24,161 nucleotides of DNA from the IMG/VR virus record IMGVR_UViG_3300010300_000103, positions 1 to 24,161 of that record; one strand, written 5' to 3'. Source of the DNA: a virus. The number at the start of each line of letters is the position of its first letter. Within the stretch, counting starts at the first letter, position 1. The translations under genes and the position numbers were made by a program. Shown here piece after piece: positions 14,107 to 22,144 of the stretch. The notes under the pieces were generated by a model, which saw only the letters and a list, made by a program, of their open reading frames with translations, was not told where the DNA came from and searched no databases.

Positions 14107-16326
14107 TTAATACCTACCGGACGCGCGTTTTGTTCCAAATCTTCCACGTTTTTCACCGGCCGATATGAAACGATCAAAATGTTTGAATGGTTGTATGACT
14201 ACCACTTTTTGTTGTGGTGCGTTTTGTAATTCTCTCAATCCTTGTTCGCCACCAAGCCGTTGAACCGTGGCACGATCCAAAACGGCTTCACCGGTTAATA
14301 ATTGCGCTTGTGTTTGGTCCGGTGCCAATGGATCCGACTGTCCAACCATACCACCAACATCGAATTTTGGTGGTGGTTGTGATTGTACCGCCGCCAATTC
14401 CAATCCAGCTTTTCCAGCCGCCAACGCCGCAATTCCAACCGAAGCCGGAAAAGGATAATCAGCGAACGCGCGCGCCGATGATTGGGCCATATCGATCAGT
14501 ATTCCAGCCACCGCCGCCGATTGTTTCATTCGAAATGATTTCATCATTTGTTTTTCGATGGTTTGTTGATATGCCTTTTCAATGTCTGTTCGTTGACGTG
14601 CTGATTCTTCCGAACTAATAACACCGGCTTTTTCCATCTTTTCAATGTTTTGGATGGCTTCATCGCGATTTCGAACATATTGTTCTATTGCATTATCTTG
14701 GATTTGTAAAAATGCCGATGATATTCCACTTACCAAATTCATCGCTTCATCGATCATTTGTTGGTTCATCGCTTTTCGTTCTTCAATGATTTCATCGATG
14801 GCCGCTTTTTCCAAATCTACCAAATCATCTTGTAATTTCTGTTCACTGAAATATCGCGCTTGATTCCCTTGTTCGTACATATTGACGATTTGATCACGCA
14901 TTTCGATACGTCGAGCCATATAATCATCTTCGGATATTTCACCGGCTTCCAACGCTTTTTCCAAATCCGTGGTTCGTTGTTGATATGCTTGTTGTTGTGC
15001 ATATTGGATTTCTTTGATTCTTTCCAATCTATCTTCGTGTGCTTTTCTTAATTTATCTTCATCAGATAATTCACCTTTGTATAATTCCATCGACATATCA
15101 AACAATGATGATTGGGCGTCAAAAATATCACCAAGTACATCCAAATCATTATTTCGTATTTCAATCAGTTTTTCCAATGCTTTGGTTTCTTCTTTGATTT
15201 CCTCGATTTGTGGTTTTCTGGATGGTGTCTTGATTGGCTTTTCACTATCCGAACGGATTTTCATTCGTGCTTGATGTAGTTTTTCAATTTCTTTTTCAGC
15301 TTCGGAAAATGCATTAAAAGCGGTGTCAACATTTTCGAAAGCCGCGTTGAATCCTTCTTTGATGGCGTTGGCGGCCATCACAACATCACCGGACAAAAGA
15401 TGTTGCATAGCGACCAAATGACCGTTCACAATTGATATTTGAACCGACATGCCATTGAACGCCGCAACAAATGCCGCTTTGGTATATATGATTCCGGATG
15501 TTATCGAATCAATCGCCGATGATATTCCAGCGGTTCCGGTCATTGTCATAAGAATTTCTTGCATGGCTCCGGTTCCAACTGCACCCAAATCAGCCATCGC
15601 GCGTTGGAAATCGGCGGCTTGTTTTACGGCTTCCGGTCCAACATCTAATCCAAATTCTCTACCCAATGAAATGAATTCATCCATAGCACCAACCGCGCCG
15701 GACTGCGCAAATATAGCGCCGGATTCACCAAACATTTTCATCAATAACGCGTTTCGTTCCAAATCACTATCCATTTCACCAAGTGATTTCATCATGTCTC
15801 GAAAAACATCATCGGCGTTTCGCAAATCTCCATTGGTTTCATTGACTTGAACACCCATTTTTTCGAACAAATCTATCGCGTTTTTATTTTCGTTATTGGC
15901 TTCCACCATAAAGAATTGAAGTTTTTGGAGGGGTCCAATAAACTGTTCGAACGCCAATCCACTTCCTTCGGCGGCGATTTTCAATCCTTGTAATGTTTCG
16001 GCGGCGATTCCGGTTTTGGTGGATGTGTCCACCAAATCATTGGTGGCATCGGCTACACGTTGACCAAATTCCAACATCGCATATCCAGCGCCGGCAATCG
16101 CAACACCGGCCATCGAAGCGGATTTGGACATATTCGAAAACTTTTCTTTGAATGATTTGGATGTTTTATCGGCGGCGCGTTCGGCTTTTTTCAACTCTTT
16201 TTCAACTTCGTTGATTGCCTGTTTCATCTGTTTTTCAGTGATTCCGGGAATACGTTTCAACGCACGTTCCAACGCGCCGATATTCGCCGTGTAACTGATT
16301 TCGATGGTTTTATTCACGTCCGCCAT
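14107..16326 (-). CDS. Tail tape measure protein
   Basis: A 739-residue protein that sets tail length during assembly. The N-terminus (VNKTIEISYTANIGALERAL) leads to a helical region (about 30-70), a hydrophobic Ala/Gly segment near 72-90, then TKTGIAAETLQGLKIAAEGSG, typical of phage tape measure proteins. A long charged coiled-coil region (about 330-600) is followed by a hydrophobic stretch and the C-terminal FDVGG ... LLTGEAVLDR ... RLGGEQGL pattern seen in this family. The start shares TAATG with the previous stop, and AAGGA is 7 nt upstream. At the usual rise of about 0.15 nm per residue, the tail would be roughly 110 nm, an inference only. Confidence 0.92.
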   Translation of the reverse strand: MADVNKTIEISYTANIGALERALKRIPGITEKQMKQAINEVEKELKKAERAADKTSKSFKEKFSNMSKSASMAGVAIAGAGYAMLEFGQRVADATNDLVDTSTKTGIAAETLQGLKIAAEGSGLAFEQFIGPLQKLQFFMVEANNENKNAIDLFEKMGVQVNETNGDLRNADDVFRDMMKSLGEMDSDLERNALLMKMFGESGAIFAQSGAVGAMDEFISLGREFGLDVGPEAVKQAADFQRAMADLGAVGTGAMQEILMTMTGTAGISSAIDSITSGIIYTKAAFVAAFNGMSVQISIVNGHLVAMQHLLSGDVVMAANAIKEGFNAAFENVDTAFNAFSEAEKEIEKLHQARMKIRSDSEKPIKTPSRKPQIEEIKEETKALEKLIEIRNNDLDVLGDIFDAQSSLFDMSMELYKGELSDEDKLRKAHEDRLERIKEIQYAQQQAYQQRTTDLEKALEAGEISEDDYMARRIEMRDQIVNMYEQGNQARYFSEQKLQDDLVDLEKAAIDEIIEERKAMNQQMIDEAMNLVSGISSAFLQIQDNAIEQYVRNRDEAIQNIEKMEKAGVISSEESARQRTDIEKAYQQTIEKQMMKSFRMKQSAAVAGILIDMAQSSARAFADYPFPASVGIAALAAGKAGLELAAVQSQPPPKFDVGGMVGQSDPLAPDQTQAQLLTGEAVLDRATVQRLGGEQGLRELQNAPQQKVVVIQPFKHFDRFISAGEKRGRFGTKRASGRY

Positions 16327-16802
16327 TATGCTATCCTTCTTACAATCTTCAAATATTCATTGGCCATTTTTTCAGCGATATTTTGCGCTTGGTTTTTCAT
16401 TGGGTCATACAATAGTTTTGAAAATACGTGTGAATTTTTTGGAAGAGGAACTCGGCGATTGTCTTTTGTTTCAGATTCGAATCCAATCGCCGTTTTGATC
16501 ATATATGCGTATTGTGCATTGTTGTTTATCGACACTTTCAATCCAATGTTTCCACCTTGGATAATTTTTGATGACTTGATGAAAAACATATCTCGCGAAT
16601 GTGGTTTGTTTTCTCGTGTTCGTGTCCGGCGGTGGTCATATGGCCAATTTTTTTTCGTTTGATTTAATATTGGAACCAACGACATTTTCATTTCGTTTTC
16701 CAATGGACGCAACAAATCATTTAATCCATCTTCAAAGATACGTAGAGCGCCGGATTGACTTTTGATTGTATGACCGGATGATGTTTTGATTTCAAATCCC
16801 AT
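16326..16802 (-). CDS. Small protein between tail chaperone and tape measure
   Basis: A 158-residue basic protein (MGFEIKTSSGHTIKSQSG at the start) ending in a Lys/Arg-rich helix. RRTRTRENKPHSRDMF, a central beta region and YAYMIKTAIGF suggest an HK97 gp10-like or minor tail fold, the class of protein often encoded near tail genes; I cannot choose between them. The G-T fusion frame overlaps its first 11 bases, and its stop shares TAATG with the tape measure start. The start has GGGATCCA just upstream with AAAGG, a usable ribosome binding site. Probably structural or assembly; confidence in function is low. Confidence 0.65.
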   Translation of the reverse strand: MGFEIKTSSGHTIKSQSGALRIFEDGLNDLLRPLENEMKMSLVPILNQTKKNWPYDHRRTRTRENKPHSRDMFFIKSSKIIQGGNIGLKVSINNNAQYAYMIKTAIGFESETKDNRRVPLPKNSHVFSKLLYDPMKNQAQNIAEKMANEYLKIVRRIA

Positions 16803-17381
16803 TGGATCCCTTTCGTAAATATTTTTCGCGTTGTTTCAAAAATCGTTCTTTTTTCAATCTTTCTTTTCGTTTCTGGATATGCTTTGGATCCATTCTTGAC
16901 AATCTATAATGAGCTATCAAATCAATCTGTAAATCCTTTTCAAGTCCAATAAACCATCCCGGTGTTTGATTCCAATCTTTTTCGATATCAAGTATTATTC
17001 TTTGGATTCCTCCACGGGATCCGATGAAAAATTTTCCCTTTCTTCGACCTCGTCATTTGATGGTATTTTTGAACCAGCCAAAACCAAACATTTGGAACCG
17101 GCGGTGATAATATCACCCAATGAAACACCATTGTCCAAAAGATATTTTTGCATTGTAGCGCCATACATCAACGGGTCACAATCCATCATCGAATATTTTG
17201 GTGGTCGAATGGATGGACATAAAACACCGATGGCCGCCGCCGATAATCTTCCAAATTTCGCACGGTTCCCATTGGTGGATGATTGTTCAAAGACAATATC
17301 CAATAGTATAGAAATGCTTTTCGGATATTCAATGTCCACCATTCCAAATTTTCCCAAATTTACTTGTTGTTTATCTTCCAT
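16792..17381 (-). CDS. Tail assembly chaperone G-T fusion by -1 frameshift
   Basis: Translation that slips back one base at 17034-17028 leaves the 128-residue G frame after residue 118 and continues for 78 residues to the TGA at 16794-16792, giving a 196-residue fusion. The extension reads FIGSRGGIQRIILDIEKDW, then TPGWFIGLEKDLQIDLI, then a basic helical tail. That frame is open for the whole stretch between G and the next gene, which otherwise would be an unexplained 192-base gap. Siphoviruses commonly make such a G-T pair; the fusion binds the tape measure and major tail protein during assembly. The coordinate span includes the slip, so simple translation of the interval will not reproduce the product. 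Confidence 0.82.
16995..17381 (-). CDS. Tail assembly chaperone G (unshifted product)
   Basis: A 128-residue protein located exactly between the major tail protein and the tape measure region, the canonical place for the G chaperone. It is mostly helical (KSISILLDIVFEQSS, GATMQKYLLDNG) with a short acidic end (DEVEERENFSSDPVEESKE). In most ribosomes translation should stop here; a minority shift into the T frame. The start is strongly supported by AAAGGAGG 5 nt before the ATG at 17381. The gene is 40 bases after the major tail protein gene in the same direction. Confidence 0.85.
   Translation of the reverse strand: MEDKQQVNLGKFGMVDIEYPKSISILLDIVFEQSSTNGNRAKFGRLSAAAIGVLCPSIRPPKYSMMDCDPLMYGATMQKYLLDNGVSLGDIITAGSKCLVLAGSKIPSNDEVEERENFSSDPVEESKE
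17028..17034 (-). other. Programmed -1 frameshift site A AAT TTT
   Basis: On the minus strand the heptamer AAATTTT sits in phase as A_AAT_TTT, codons 117-118 of chaperone G, so both tRNAs can re-pair one base back (AAA, TTT). Downstream, GGATCC and GG-A-ATCC can form a small stem with a bulged A. This is the only in-phase slippery heptamer seen near the end of the G frame. Confidence 0.78.
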
Positions 17382-17421
17382 GTTTCCTCCTTTGGACGAT
17401 AAAAAAATGAATCAAATATAA

Positions 17422-17925
17422 TTATGGTGTAAATGTACTTCTTACGATACCACCATAACATTCACCGGTTAATGAAATGCTATCTGGATCCCCTTCGGAT
17501 ACTTGATATGTAAGTAGACATTTCGATAATGTAGCACGATGGCCAACAACTTCGGCGCCGATTGCGGTTTTATCAACATCAAATTCGATATCCACCAAAT
17601 ATTGTTCATAACCATTTCCGCCGGCGCTAACATTTATTGATGCGTTACCAGTTTTCATAATGAAATCGATAATGGAATCCGATGATGTATTGGTAAGCTC
17701 GCGAAAATGAACCGTGAATGAAAAAGACAAAACCGGATCGTCGGCGCGTCTCAATCCAACGATGGTTCCACGATCACGAATCACAACACGATCGCTTTTT
17801 TCCTCCGTGAATGAAAAATCGCCATTCTCATATGCTACGGTGTATTGATTTGGTGTTGGTGTGGTACCATCAAGTATTCGTATTGTTCCGTCGCGACGTA
17901 CCGCGACACTCGTTGATTCAGCCAT
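17422..17925 (-). CDS. Major tail (tube) protein
   Basis: A 167-residue protein that would polymerise as stacked rings to form the tail tube. It reads as a beta sandwich: TVAYENGDFSFTEEK, VVIRDRGTIVGLRRADDP, then the FSFTVHFREL strand, a helix (SDSIIDFIMKTG), and a C-terminal barrel ending in LTGECYGGIVRSTF. The DPVLSFSF pattern with a following short helix is typical of tube proteins. GGAGG lies 7 nt before the ATG at 17925; an upstream in-frame TTG at 17937 is part of that ribosome binding site. It lies between the tail terminator candidate and chaperone G, as in standard siphovirus order. Confidence 0.78.
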   Translation of the reverse strand: MAESTSVAVRRDGTIRILDGTTPTPNQYTVAYENGDFSFTEEKSDRVVIRDRGTIVGLRRADDPVLSFSFTVHFRELTNTSSDSIIDFIMKTGNASINVSAGGNGYEQYLVDIEFDVDKTAIGAEVVGHRATLSKCLLTYQVSEGDPDSISLTGECYGGIVRSTFTP

Positions 17926-17940
17926 GTAAGCCTCCAATTA

Positions 17941-18390
17941 TTAATTTATAGGTAAATAGTGATATGCATCGAAAAACGATGATGAAAAAAAATATTCTCC
18001 ACTATCCGATATTTCACGTTGTGAGTTTATATAACGAAAATGTGTGGATTCATATAAATCGGTGTCGGTTCGGTCCAATATCGCTTTGATGATTGATTGT
18101 TCTTTGTCTAGCAAATTATCATAGTCATCATTTTGTGATAATGGTCGAATTCGATATGAAAAACGTACTTCGATTTGGGTGATACATTCAACACCTTCCG
18201 ATGGTCTTTGGCGACCGGATACGGCGTTGGTAGCATTGGCACCAATCGAAAACGCCAAATGTGCCACGGTTTGTTGTGTTTTCCCAAACATCAGAATCGG
18301 AAATGTAGAACGACGAAATCCACCACCGGAAATTCCAATGATGGCCGTAGCTACATGATCTTGAATATTGGATACACTGATTGTTGTCAT
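17941..18390 (-). CDS. Tail terminator / tail completion candidate
   Basis: A 149-residue alpha/beta protein. The C-terminal half, with RFSYRIRPLSQNDDYDNLLD, a helix containing SIIKAILDRTD, and YFFSSSFFDAYHYLPIN, has the strand-helix-strand shape of lambda U or minor tail terminator proteins, which cap the tube and join it to the head. Recognition is by overall pattern and by position just upstream of the major tail protein. Its start codon shares TAATG with the stop of the previous gene, so coupling is likely. Confidence in the exact role is moderate. Confidence 0.6.
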   Translation of the reverse strand: MTTISVSNIQDHVATAIIGISGGGFRRSTFPILMFGKTQQTVAHLAFSIGANATNAVSGRQRPSEGVECITQIEVRFSYRIRPLSQNDDYDNLLDKEQSIIKAILDRTDTDLYESTHFRYINSQREISDSGEYFFSSSFFDAYHYLPIN

Positions 18391-19160
18391 TATCTCATCC
18401 CAAAACGACGATAAAACGCGCGCGGTGGATCGGACAAATATATTTGAGATACACCACCGGTTCGTTCATATGGGTCATCCATTACACCGTCCTCATCTTC
18501 ATCATATCGAAAATTCATTGATGAAAATGTACGTTCAAACGCACGTTCATGTTCCCTTGCAAGATCCAAATATCTTCCTTCACTCTGGCCCAATGCACTA
18601 TGTAAAGCGCGCCATATTAAAGATAAACAAAGGTTGATATGTGGTTCACGTAAAGCATGCGGATCCATAATCAAATATGGAAGCCGGCCGGCGATACGAA
18701 TACGATTCAACACTTGAAACCACGATTCATCGATCCACTTTTGCCATGATGTTTCATCGGTTGGAAGTAGATTCGACAAATCCGGATACAATGTTGTTAA
18801 ATCAATATCTGATATCACTGGATAAATCGGTGATAAACAAATATACGCTGGTCGTTTGAATGTGTATTGTGTTGTGCCAATCGTTATTTTCCACGTTTCC
18901 ATCCATCCTTCGGATAGTGTTGTGGTTGATGGTACTTGTGAAGCGGCGATGGTGTATTGTGCCGAACTATCCACTTTATTCACGTTTTGATTTTCCAAAA
19001 TAAATTTTCCGGTCTGATCTTGTAAGGAATACAAACCGGATGTGAAATCAATTTTGGCACCATCACGATATACATCCAAAGAAACCAATTGTGTTTTGGC
19101 TCTTTCGATAAGTTGTGGCGCACGTATTCGTGGCGCGTATGGGGTTGATAATTCGGGCAT
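18390..19160 (-). CDS. Head-tail joining protein candidate
   Basis: A 256-residue protein. The N-terminal half (up to about 120) is beta-rich with TQLVSLDVYRDGA near the start and resembles an immunoglobulin-like or connector domain. The C-terminal half is helical, with WQKWIDESWFQVLNRI, then INLCLSLIWRALHSALG and acidic DEDEDGVMDDPYERTGG at the end. Such composition and its place between head genes and the tail terminator fit a head-tail adaptor; no motif proves it. The ribosome binding site before the ATG is weak. It ends in TAATG overlap with the next gene. Confidence 0.55.
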   Translation of the reverse strand: MPELSTPYAPRIRAPQLIERAKTQLVSLDVYRDGAKIDFTSGLYSLQDQTGKFILENQNVNKVDSSAQYTIAASQVPSTTTLSEGWMETWKITIGTTQYTFKRPAYICLSPIYPVISDIDLTTLYPDLSNLLPTDETSWQKWIDESWFQVLNRIRIAGRLPYLIMDPHALREPHINLCLSLIWRALHSALGQSEGRYLDLAREHERAFERTFSSMNFRYDEDEDGVMDDPYERTGGVSQIYLSDPPRAFYRRFGMR

Positions 19161-19171
19161 GTGTTATCTCG

Positions 19172-19513
19172 TTATACGTGTAATAAAATATCCCAAGATG
19201 AACCATCACAAACGACAATGGCACTTTCACCAGCCGCAACACCGGCGCCGCCAATGATAGGATTTCCATCGGCATCTTGTATAACATAAGCATGTCCGGA
19301 TAGAGCATCGTTACGAAAAAAGAATACCGCACCATCCTTTTTTGGTGGTGTTTTGATTGTTGCGGAACTTCCTTTGGAATTTGTAATAACTTGAAACATG
19401 GAATCTTTATATGTAAGATTTTTGTCCGCTGTTATTGTTTCAATGTTTACACCGTTTTTGAATTGAAAATGTCTAGCTACTTTGAACGCTTGACTAGAAT
19501 TATATGATGCCAT
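19172..19513 (-). CDS. Small beta-rich head or decoration protein candidate
   Basis: A 113-residue protein: a polar N-terminus, then strands GAVFFFRNDALSGHAYV and ESAIVVCDGSSWDILLHV separated by a Gly-rich turn. The C-terminal AAGESAIVVCDG-x-x-W pattern is, from memory, found in small phage surface proteins. Position after capsid genes suggests a decoration or head-fibre role, inferred only. AAGGA lies about 8 nt before the ATG. It ends 11 bases before the head-tail joining candidate starts. Confidence 0.55.
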   Translation of the reverse strand: MASYNSSQAFKVARHFQFKNGVNIETITADKNLTYKDSMFQVITNSKGSSATIKTPPKKDGAVFFFRNDALSGHAYVIQDADGNPIIGGAGVAAGESAIVVCDGSSWDILLHV

Positions 19514-19546
19514 TTCTATATCCTTTTTTGATGGTTAAGATAATCT

Positions 19547-19690
19547 CTATTTTTTAGAGTCATGACGTTGTGCGATTTTTTGCGCCGCTTGTCGTGCCTC
19601 CGTATAACTAATACTTGGGTTTTGTTTTACCAAACGATCCGCCATTCTCTGTACCGCTCGATATTTTTTATTGTATTCTTTTTCTTTCAT
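19547..19690 (-). CDS. 47-residue basic protein
   Basis: A short gene starting MKEKEYNKKYRAVQRMADRL and ending IAQRHDSKK. It is highly charged, helical and basic; no function recognised. It is accepted because its ATG overlaps the previous stop as ATGA (19690-19687), its codons resemble its neighbours, and it fills an otherwise empty 173-base space. It could be a small scaffold or nucleic-acid-binding factor, but nothing shows this. Confidence 0.55.
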   Translation of the reverse strand: MKEKEYNKKYRAVQRMADRLVKQNPSISYTEARQAAQKIAQRHDSKK

Positions 19691-20325
19691 GCTTTCTTTC
19701 TCTTTTTGGATGTCGATTCATCCTGTTTATCATTATACAACAAATCTTTCGCTTTTTTCATATGTTCCAATTTTTTTTCTTCCAAAGCGATTTGTTTTTG
19801 TACGTGTGGAATGTGTCCACGTTGTGCATTTCTTTCTATTCGTCTTTCTTGACGTTCAATCAGTACATCCAAAACATCGACATCCGGTTGTGGTAATACA
19901 CCATCATCCAATAATTTCATCCTCCATTCATCGAATGATTTATGGTCGAAATTCCATATGACACGATTTCCAATGACTTTTGGTGTTGCCCAAATTTCTT
20001 TGTAGATCCATCCACCATATCGTGATTGAAATCTTTGTTGATATCCAAATTCCAAATCCAATATTTCAAAGCCGTTATCCATCATTTGGACACGTGCCAT
20101 TGTTGAATCGGCGCCACGTCCATTCGGTACCATTCGAACCGCATTACAACCGGGTAATTCTCTCAAATGTCGAAATGTTGGAAGCCATCGATAGTTTTCA
20201 TCATCGATTTCGACCAATTCCCAACATGTCATTGGATGATGCATCAACCAAAACGGATGATTGGGTTTTTCTGGAATGGCAGTTTGTTTTTTGGCTTGGT
20301 AGCCAGTCCAAGGTTGATTTTGCAT
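19687..20325 (-). CDS. Head-associated hypothetical protein
   Basis: A 212-residue protein. The first two thirds are mixed with many aromatic residues (LMHHPMTCWELVEIDDENYRW, FGYQQRFQSRYGGWIY); the last third is a long charged helix (about 150-200) ending in a Lys-rich tail. The composition resembles proteins that follow the capsid gene in some phages, but I recognise no family. AAAGGAGGAAAC directly precedes the ATG at 20325, a strong ribosome binding site. The gene follows the capsid gene after a structured 124-base spacer, so its transcription may be attenuated relative to capsid. Confidence 0.65.
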   Translation of the reverse strand: MQNQPWTGYQAKKQTAIPEKPNHPFWLMHHPMTCWELVEIDDENYRWLPTFRHLRELPGCNAVRMVPNGRGADSTMARVQMMDNGFEILDLEFGYQQRFQSRYGGWIYKEIWATPKVIGNRVIWNFDHKSFDEWRMKLLDDGVLPQPDVDVLDVLIERQERRIERNAQRGHIPHVQKQIALEEKKLEHMKKAKDLLYNDKQDESTSKKRKKA

Positions 20326-20354
20326 GTTTCCTCCTTTGCAAAATAAAAAAGTGA

Positions 20355-20431
20355 AAAATCGGAAAGGTACCCCAAACCAAAAAGATGGCTTGGGGAAAAA
20401 GGAGGAAATTCCCCCAAACCGATCCGATTTT
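20355..20431 (-). promoter_or_regulatory. Structured spacer after capsid gene, with mutually exclusive hairpins
   Basis: In minus-strand RNA order the elements are AAAATCGGA (20431-20423), GGTTTGGGG (20420-20412), CCCCAAGCC (20395-20387), GGTTTGGGG again (20378-20370) and TCCGATTTT (20363-20355). The middle element can pair with either copy, and the outer pair can close the whole. ATCTTTTT follows the first alternative, and further T-runs follow the outer stem. It is a candidate partial terminator or attenuator. Confidence 0.6.
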
Positions 20432-20449
20432 AATCAGAAAAATCAGATA

Positions 20450-21379
20450 TTATGCATCCGTTGAAACGAGTACACCACGCGCATCTTCAACGATACCAGC
20501 ACCACAATAAGCGGTTCCAATGATTTCGGTCAATCCTTTGGATGCATCACGTTGATATTCAACAACGATTGGTGTTCCGGCTGGTCTTACTTCGCCACCG
20601 GCTCCAACCATTGGCGCGGGTGTTCCGATTGCGTATGCGATTGCACCAGCGCTGAACATAGCACCTTGTTTATTTCCAGCGGATTCCGCAACATAAGAAG
20701 ATTTATGTATTTGAACACCAAGGAAATCACCGACATATCCTTGTCCCATCATCTTCAACATATCGTGAGATGCTGAATTGAATGCTATAGCGTTCGCGGC
20801 TTCATTGCGGATTGATGCTTGTAGATCTGCAATTTGACGTGGATGTAATACCGCAAAAATTTGTGATGGATTGTTGGCCAATTCCAAAGCGAAAACACCA
20901 TCGAGAAAATCATCGATAGACATATCAACACCGGATGTTCCGACACTGGTTCCAAAACTTCCAAATGTAGCCGCTACGATTTCCATAAAACGAGCTTCGA
21001 ACGCTCCAACCATACTTTCAGCTAAGCGAAACGGTGAAATATCGGATCCAAGCCCGGACAAATTCGCGAGGTCGGTCATATCGTAACGAAGTGCTTGACG
21101 TGCGACTGTGATTGTTGCGGTGTCCATTTCGAGTTGTGAAGCGCTTACATCAGCACCATCGGAAGCGGAAGCCATAGCATCATAACCATCTAAACCAGCG
21201 AAACGAAGTGTGATGGAATCCGAGCCAATATTGGCAACATCACCAGCAAAAAGCAAAGCACCGGATTGACGAATGGAGGCGTTATCGGCCAAAAGTGCGC
21301 GTACTTCGGCTTCAATCATCGCCGCAAGGCGCAAACCGCCGGTTTCAAGTCCGGCAAAATCTAAATCTTGTAAAGACAT
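20450..21379 (-). CDS. Major capsid protein (HK97-fold type)
   Basis: A 309-residue protein expected to form the head shell. After a helical, Ala-rich N-terminus (about 1-50) come strands SDSITLRFAGLDGYDAM, then a helix-rich core (about 110-190) and FAVLHPRQIADLQASIRNEA, a motif typical of coat proteins, followed by GDFLGVQIHKSSYV and a C-terminal P-domain-like part. Ala, Gly and Asp are markedly more frequent than in neighbouring genes, with more GC at third positions, as is usual for a highly expressed coat gene. AGGA lies about 8 nt before the ATG. A strong promoter is located about 120 bp upstream. No N-terminal scaffold/protease domain is fused. Confidence 0.82.
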   Translation of the reverse strand: MSLQDLDFAGLETGGLRLAAMIEAEVRALLADNASIRQSGALLFAGDVANIGSDSITLRFAGLDGYDAMASASDGADVSASQLEMDTATITVARQALRYDMTDLANLSGLGSDISPFRLAESMVGAFEARFMEIVAATFGSFGTSVGTSGVDMSIDDFLDGVFALELANNPSQIFAVLHPRQIADLQASIRNEAANAIAFNSASHDMLKMMGQGYVGDFLGVQIHKSSYVAESAGNKQGAMFSAGAIAYAIGTPAPMVGAGGEVRPAGTPIVVEYQRDASKGLTEIIGTAYCGAGIVEDARGVLVSTDA

Positions 21380-21495
21380 TTTTTATATCCTATTTGTTAA
21401 AAGTGAAAAAATAAATTTGTGGATTCCACTGTTAACCGGTGTGACCGTTTCCACACATATATATAATATTATGATATATTATCACAATATGTTAC

Positions 21496-21524
21496 ATTAT
21501 ATACTAAATTCATACTATTTTCAA
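21496..21524 (-). promoter_or_regulatory. Strong sigma70-like promoter for the late block
   Basis: On the minus strand TTGAAA (21524-21519) and TATAAT (21501-21496) are exactly 17 bp apart. The start would fall near 21489, leaving a leader of about 110 nt before the capsid ATG. The leader contains inverted repeats (GTGTG/CACAC at 21439-21456 on + and overlapping AACCGGT/ACCGTT), possibly stabilising the message. Confidence 0.65.
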
Positions 21525-21540
21525 ACAAAAGGATTTTGTT

Positions 21541-21840
21541 ATGGCTACCGATTTATCATCATCAAATTCATTTCCATTCATATATGTTGTTAGCGTTGGA
21601 ACCACGTGGTCCGAAATCGTTCTTCCACTTGGCGCCAAACGTGTCACCATTGGAGCGTCCACCGCTTTGTATGTTGGGCAAAATGGCGCGTCCGATTCCG
21701 GTGTGGTTGGTACACATAAAGCGTTCGTAACATCCAACAATTATTTGGAACTTGAATTGAAAAACGATACACAACGTGCATCATCGATTTTTGTAGCCGC
21801 GCAAACTGGAACCGCTTCGGTTTCTATCATTTTGGAATAA
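21541..21840 (+). CDS. Small beta-rich structural protein
   Basis: A 99-residue protein rich in Ser, Thr, Val and Gly, with strands such as FIYVVSVGTTWSEIVLPLG, TIGASTALYVGQNG and ASSIFVAAQTGTASVSIILE. The pattern suggests a jelly-roll-like or fibre-tip domain. AAAGGA lies 7 nt before the ATG. It is first in a + unit of three genes with fibre-like products and is divergent from the capsid gene. The role in fibre or head surface is inferred from neighbours; no family recognised. Confidence 0.6.
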   Translation: MATDLSSSNSFPFIYVVSVGTTWSEIVLPLGAKRVTIGASTALYVGQNGASDSGVVGTHKAFVTSNNYLELELKNDTQRASSIFVAAQTGTASVSIILE

Positions 21841-21873
21841 TATAACATTTCATAACATCGCTAAGGAGGAAAC

Positions 21874-22119
21874 ATGGCGCGGTTATTATACAGTGATGGA
21901 ATTTCGGAATTACTACAATTCGATATTTCAGATCAAATTGATGGAATTACGCAATCTTTTAACACTTCATCATCTATGAATCAAGATTCATTACGTGTAT
22001 ACTATAATGGAATACGACAATCTCCAAATGATATATCATTTAATTCGTCAACGTCTTTTTCACTCTCATTCACACCGCAGATTGGTGATTTTCTATTCAT
22101 TGATTTTGTGGTTGGATAA
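21874..22119 (+). CDS. Small protein resembling a fibre C-terminal domain
   Basis: An 81-residue protein. The second half, DSLRVYYNGIRQSPNDIS, then SLSFTPQIGDFLFIDFVVG, matches in pattern the last 80 residues of the 605-residue fibre downstream (VMVYKNGLALL ... RITFGAALADSDNVLVWYL). This VYxNG then ITF/D-x-L layout is widespread in phage fibre and surface proteins. It could be a stand-alone trimerisation or tip module. AAGGAGGAAAC before the ATG at 21874 is an ideal ribosome binding site. It sits 33 bases after the previous gene. Confidence 0.6.
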   Translation: MARLLYSDGISELLQFDISDQIDGITQSFNTSSSMNQDSLRVYYNGIRQSPNDISFNSSTSFSLSFTPQIGDFLFIDFVVG

Positions 22120-22144
22120 TCTTAATCAAAAATAGGAGCTATAT

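Noticed and set aside
14214-14618. 134-codon + frame inside the tape measure gene
   Set aside because: Pro-rich shadow of the minus-strand tape measure gene; no start signal.
15449-15850. 133-codon + frame inside the tape measure gene
   Set aside because: Antisense of helical Ala-rich coding sequence; no start signal and no recognisable motif.
17032-17038. GGGAAAA as frameshift heptamer in chaperone G, as in lambda-type sites
   Set aside because: The heptamer is not in phase with the G frame (codons are AGG GAA AAT), so the required G_GGA_AAA reading does not occur; the in-phase A_AAT_TTT three bases on is the better site.
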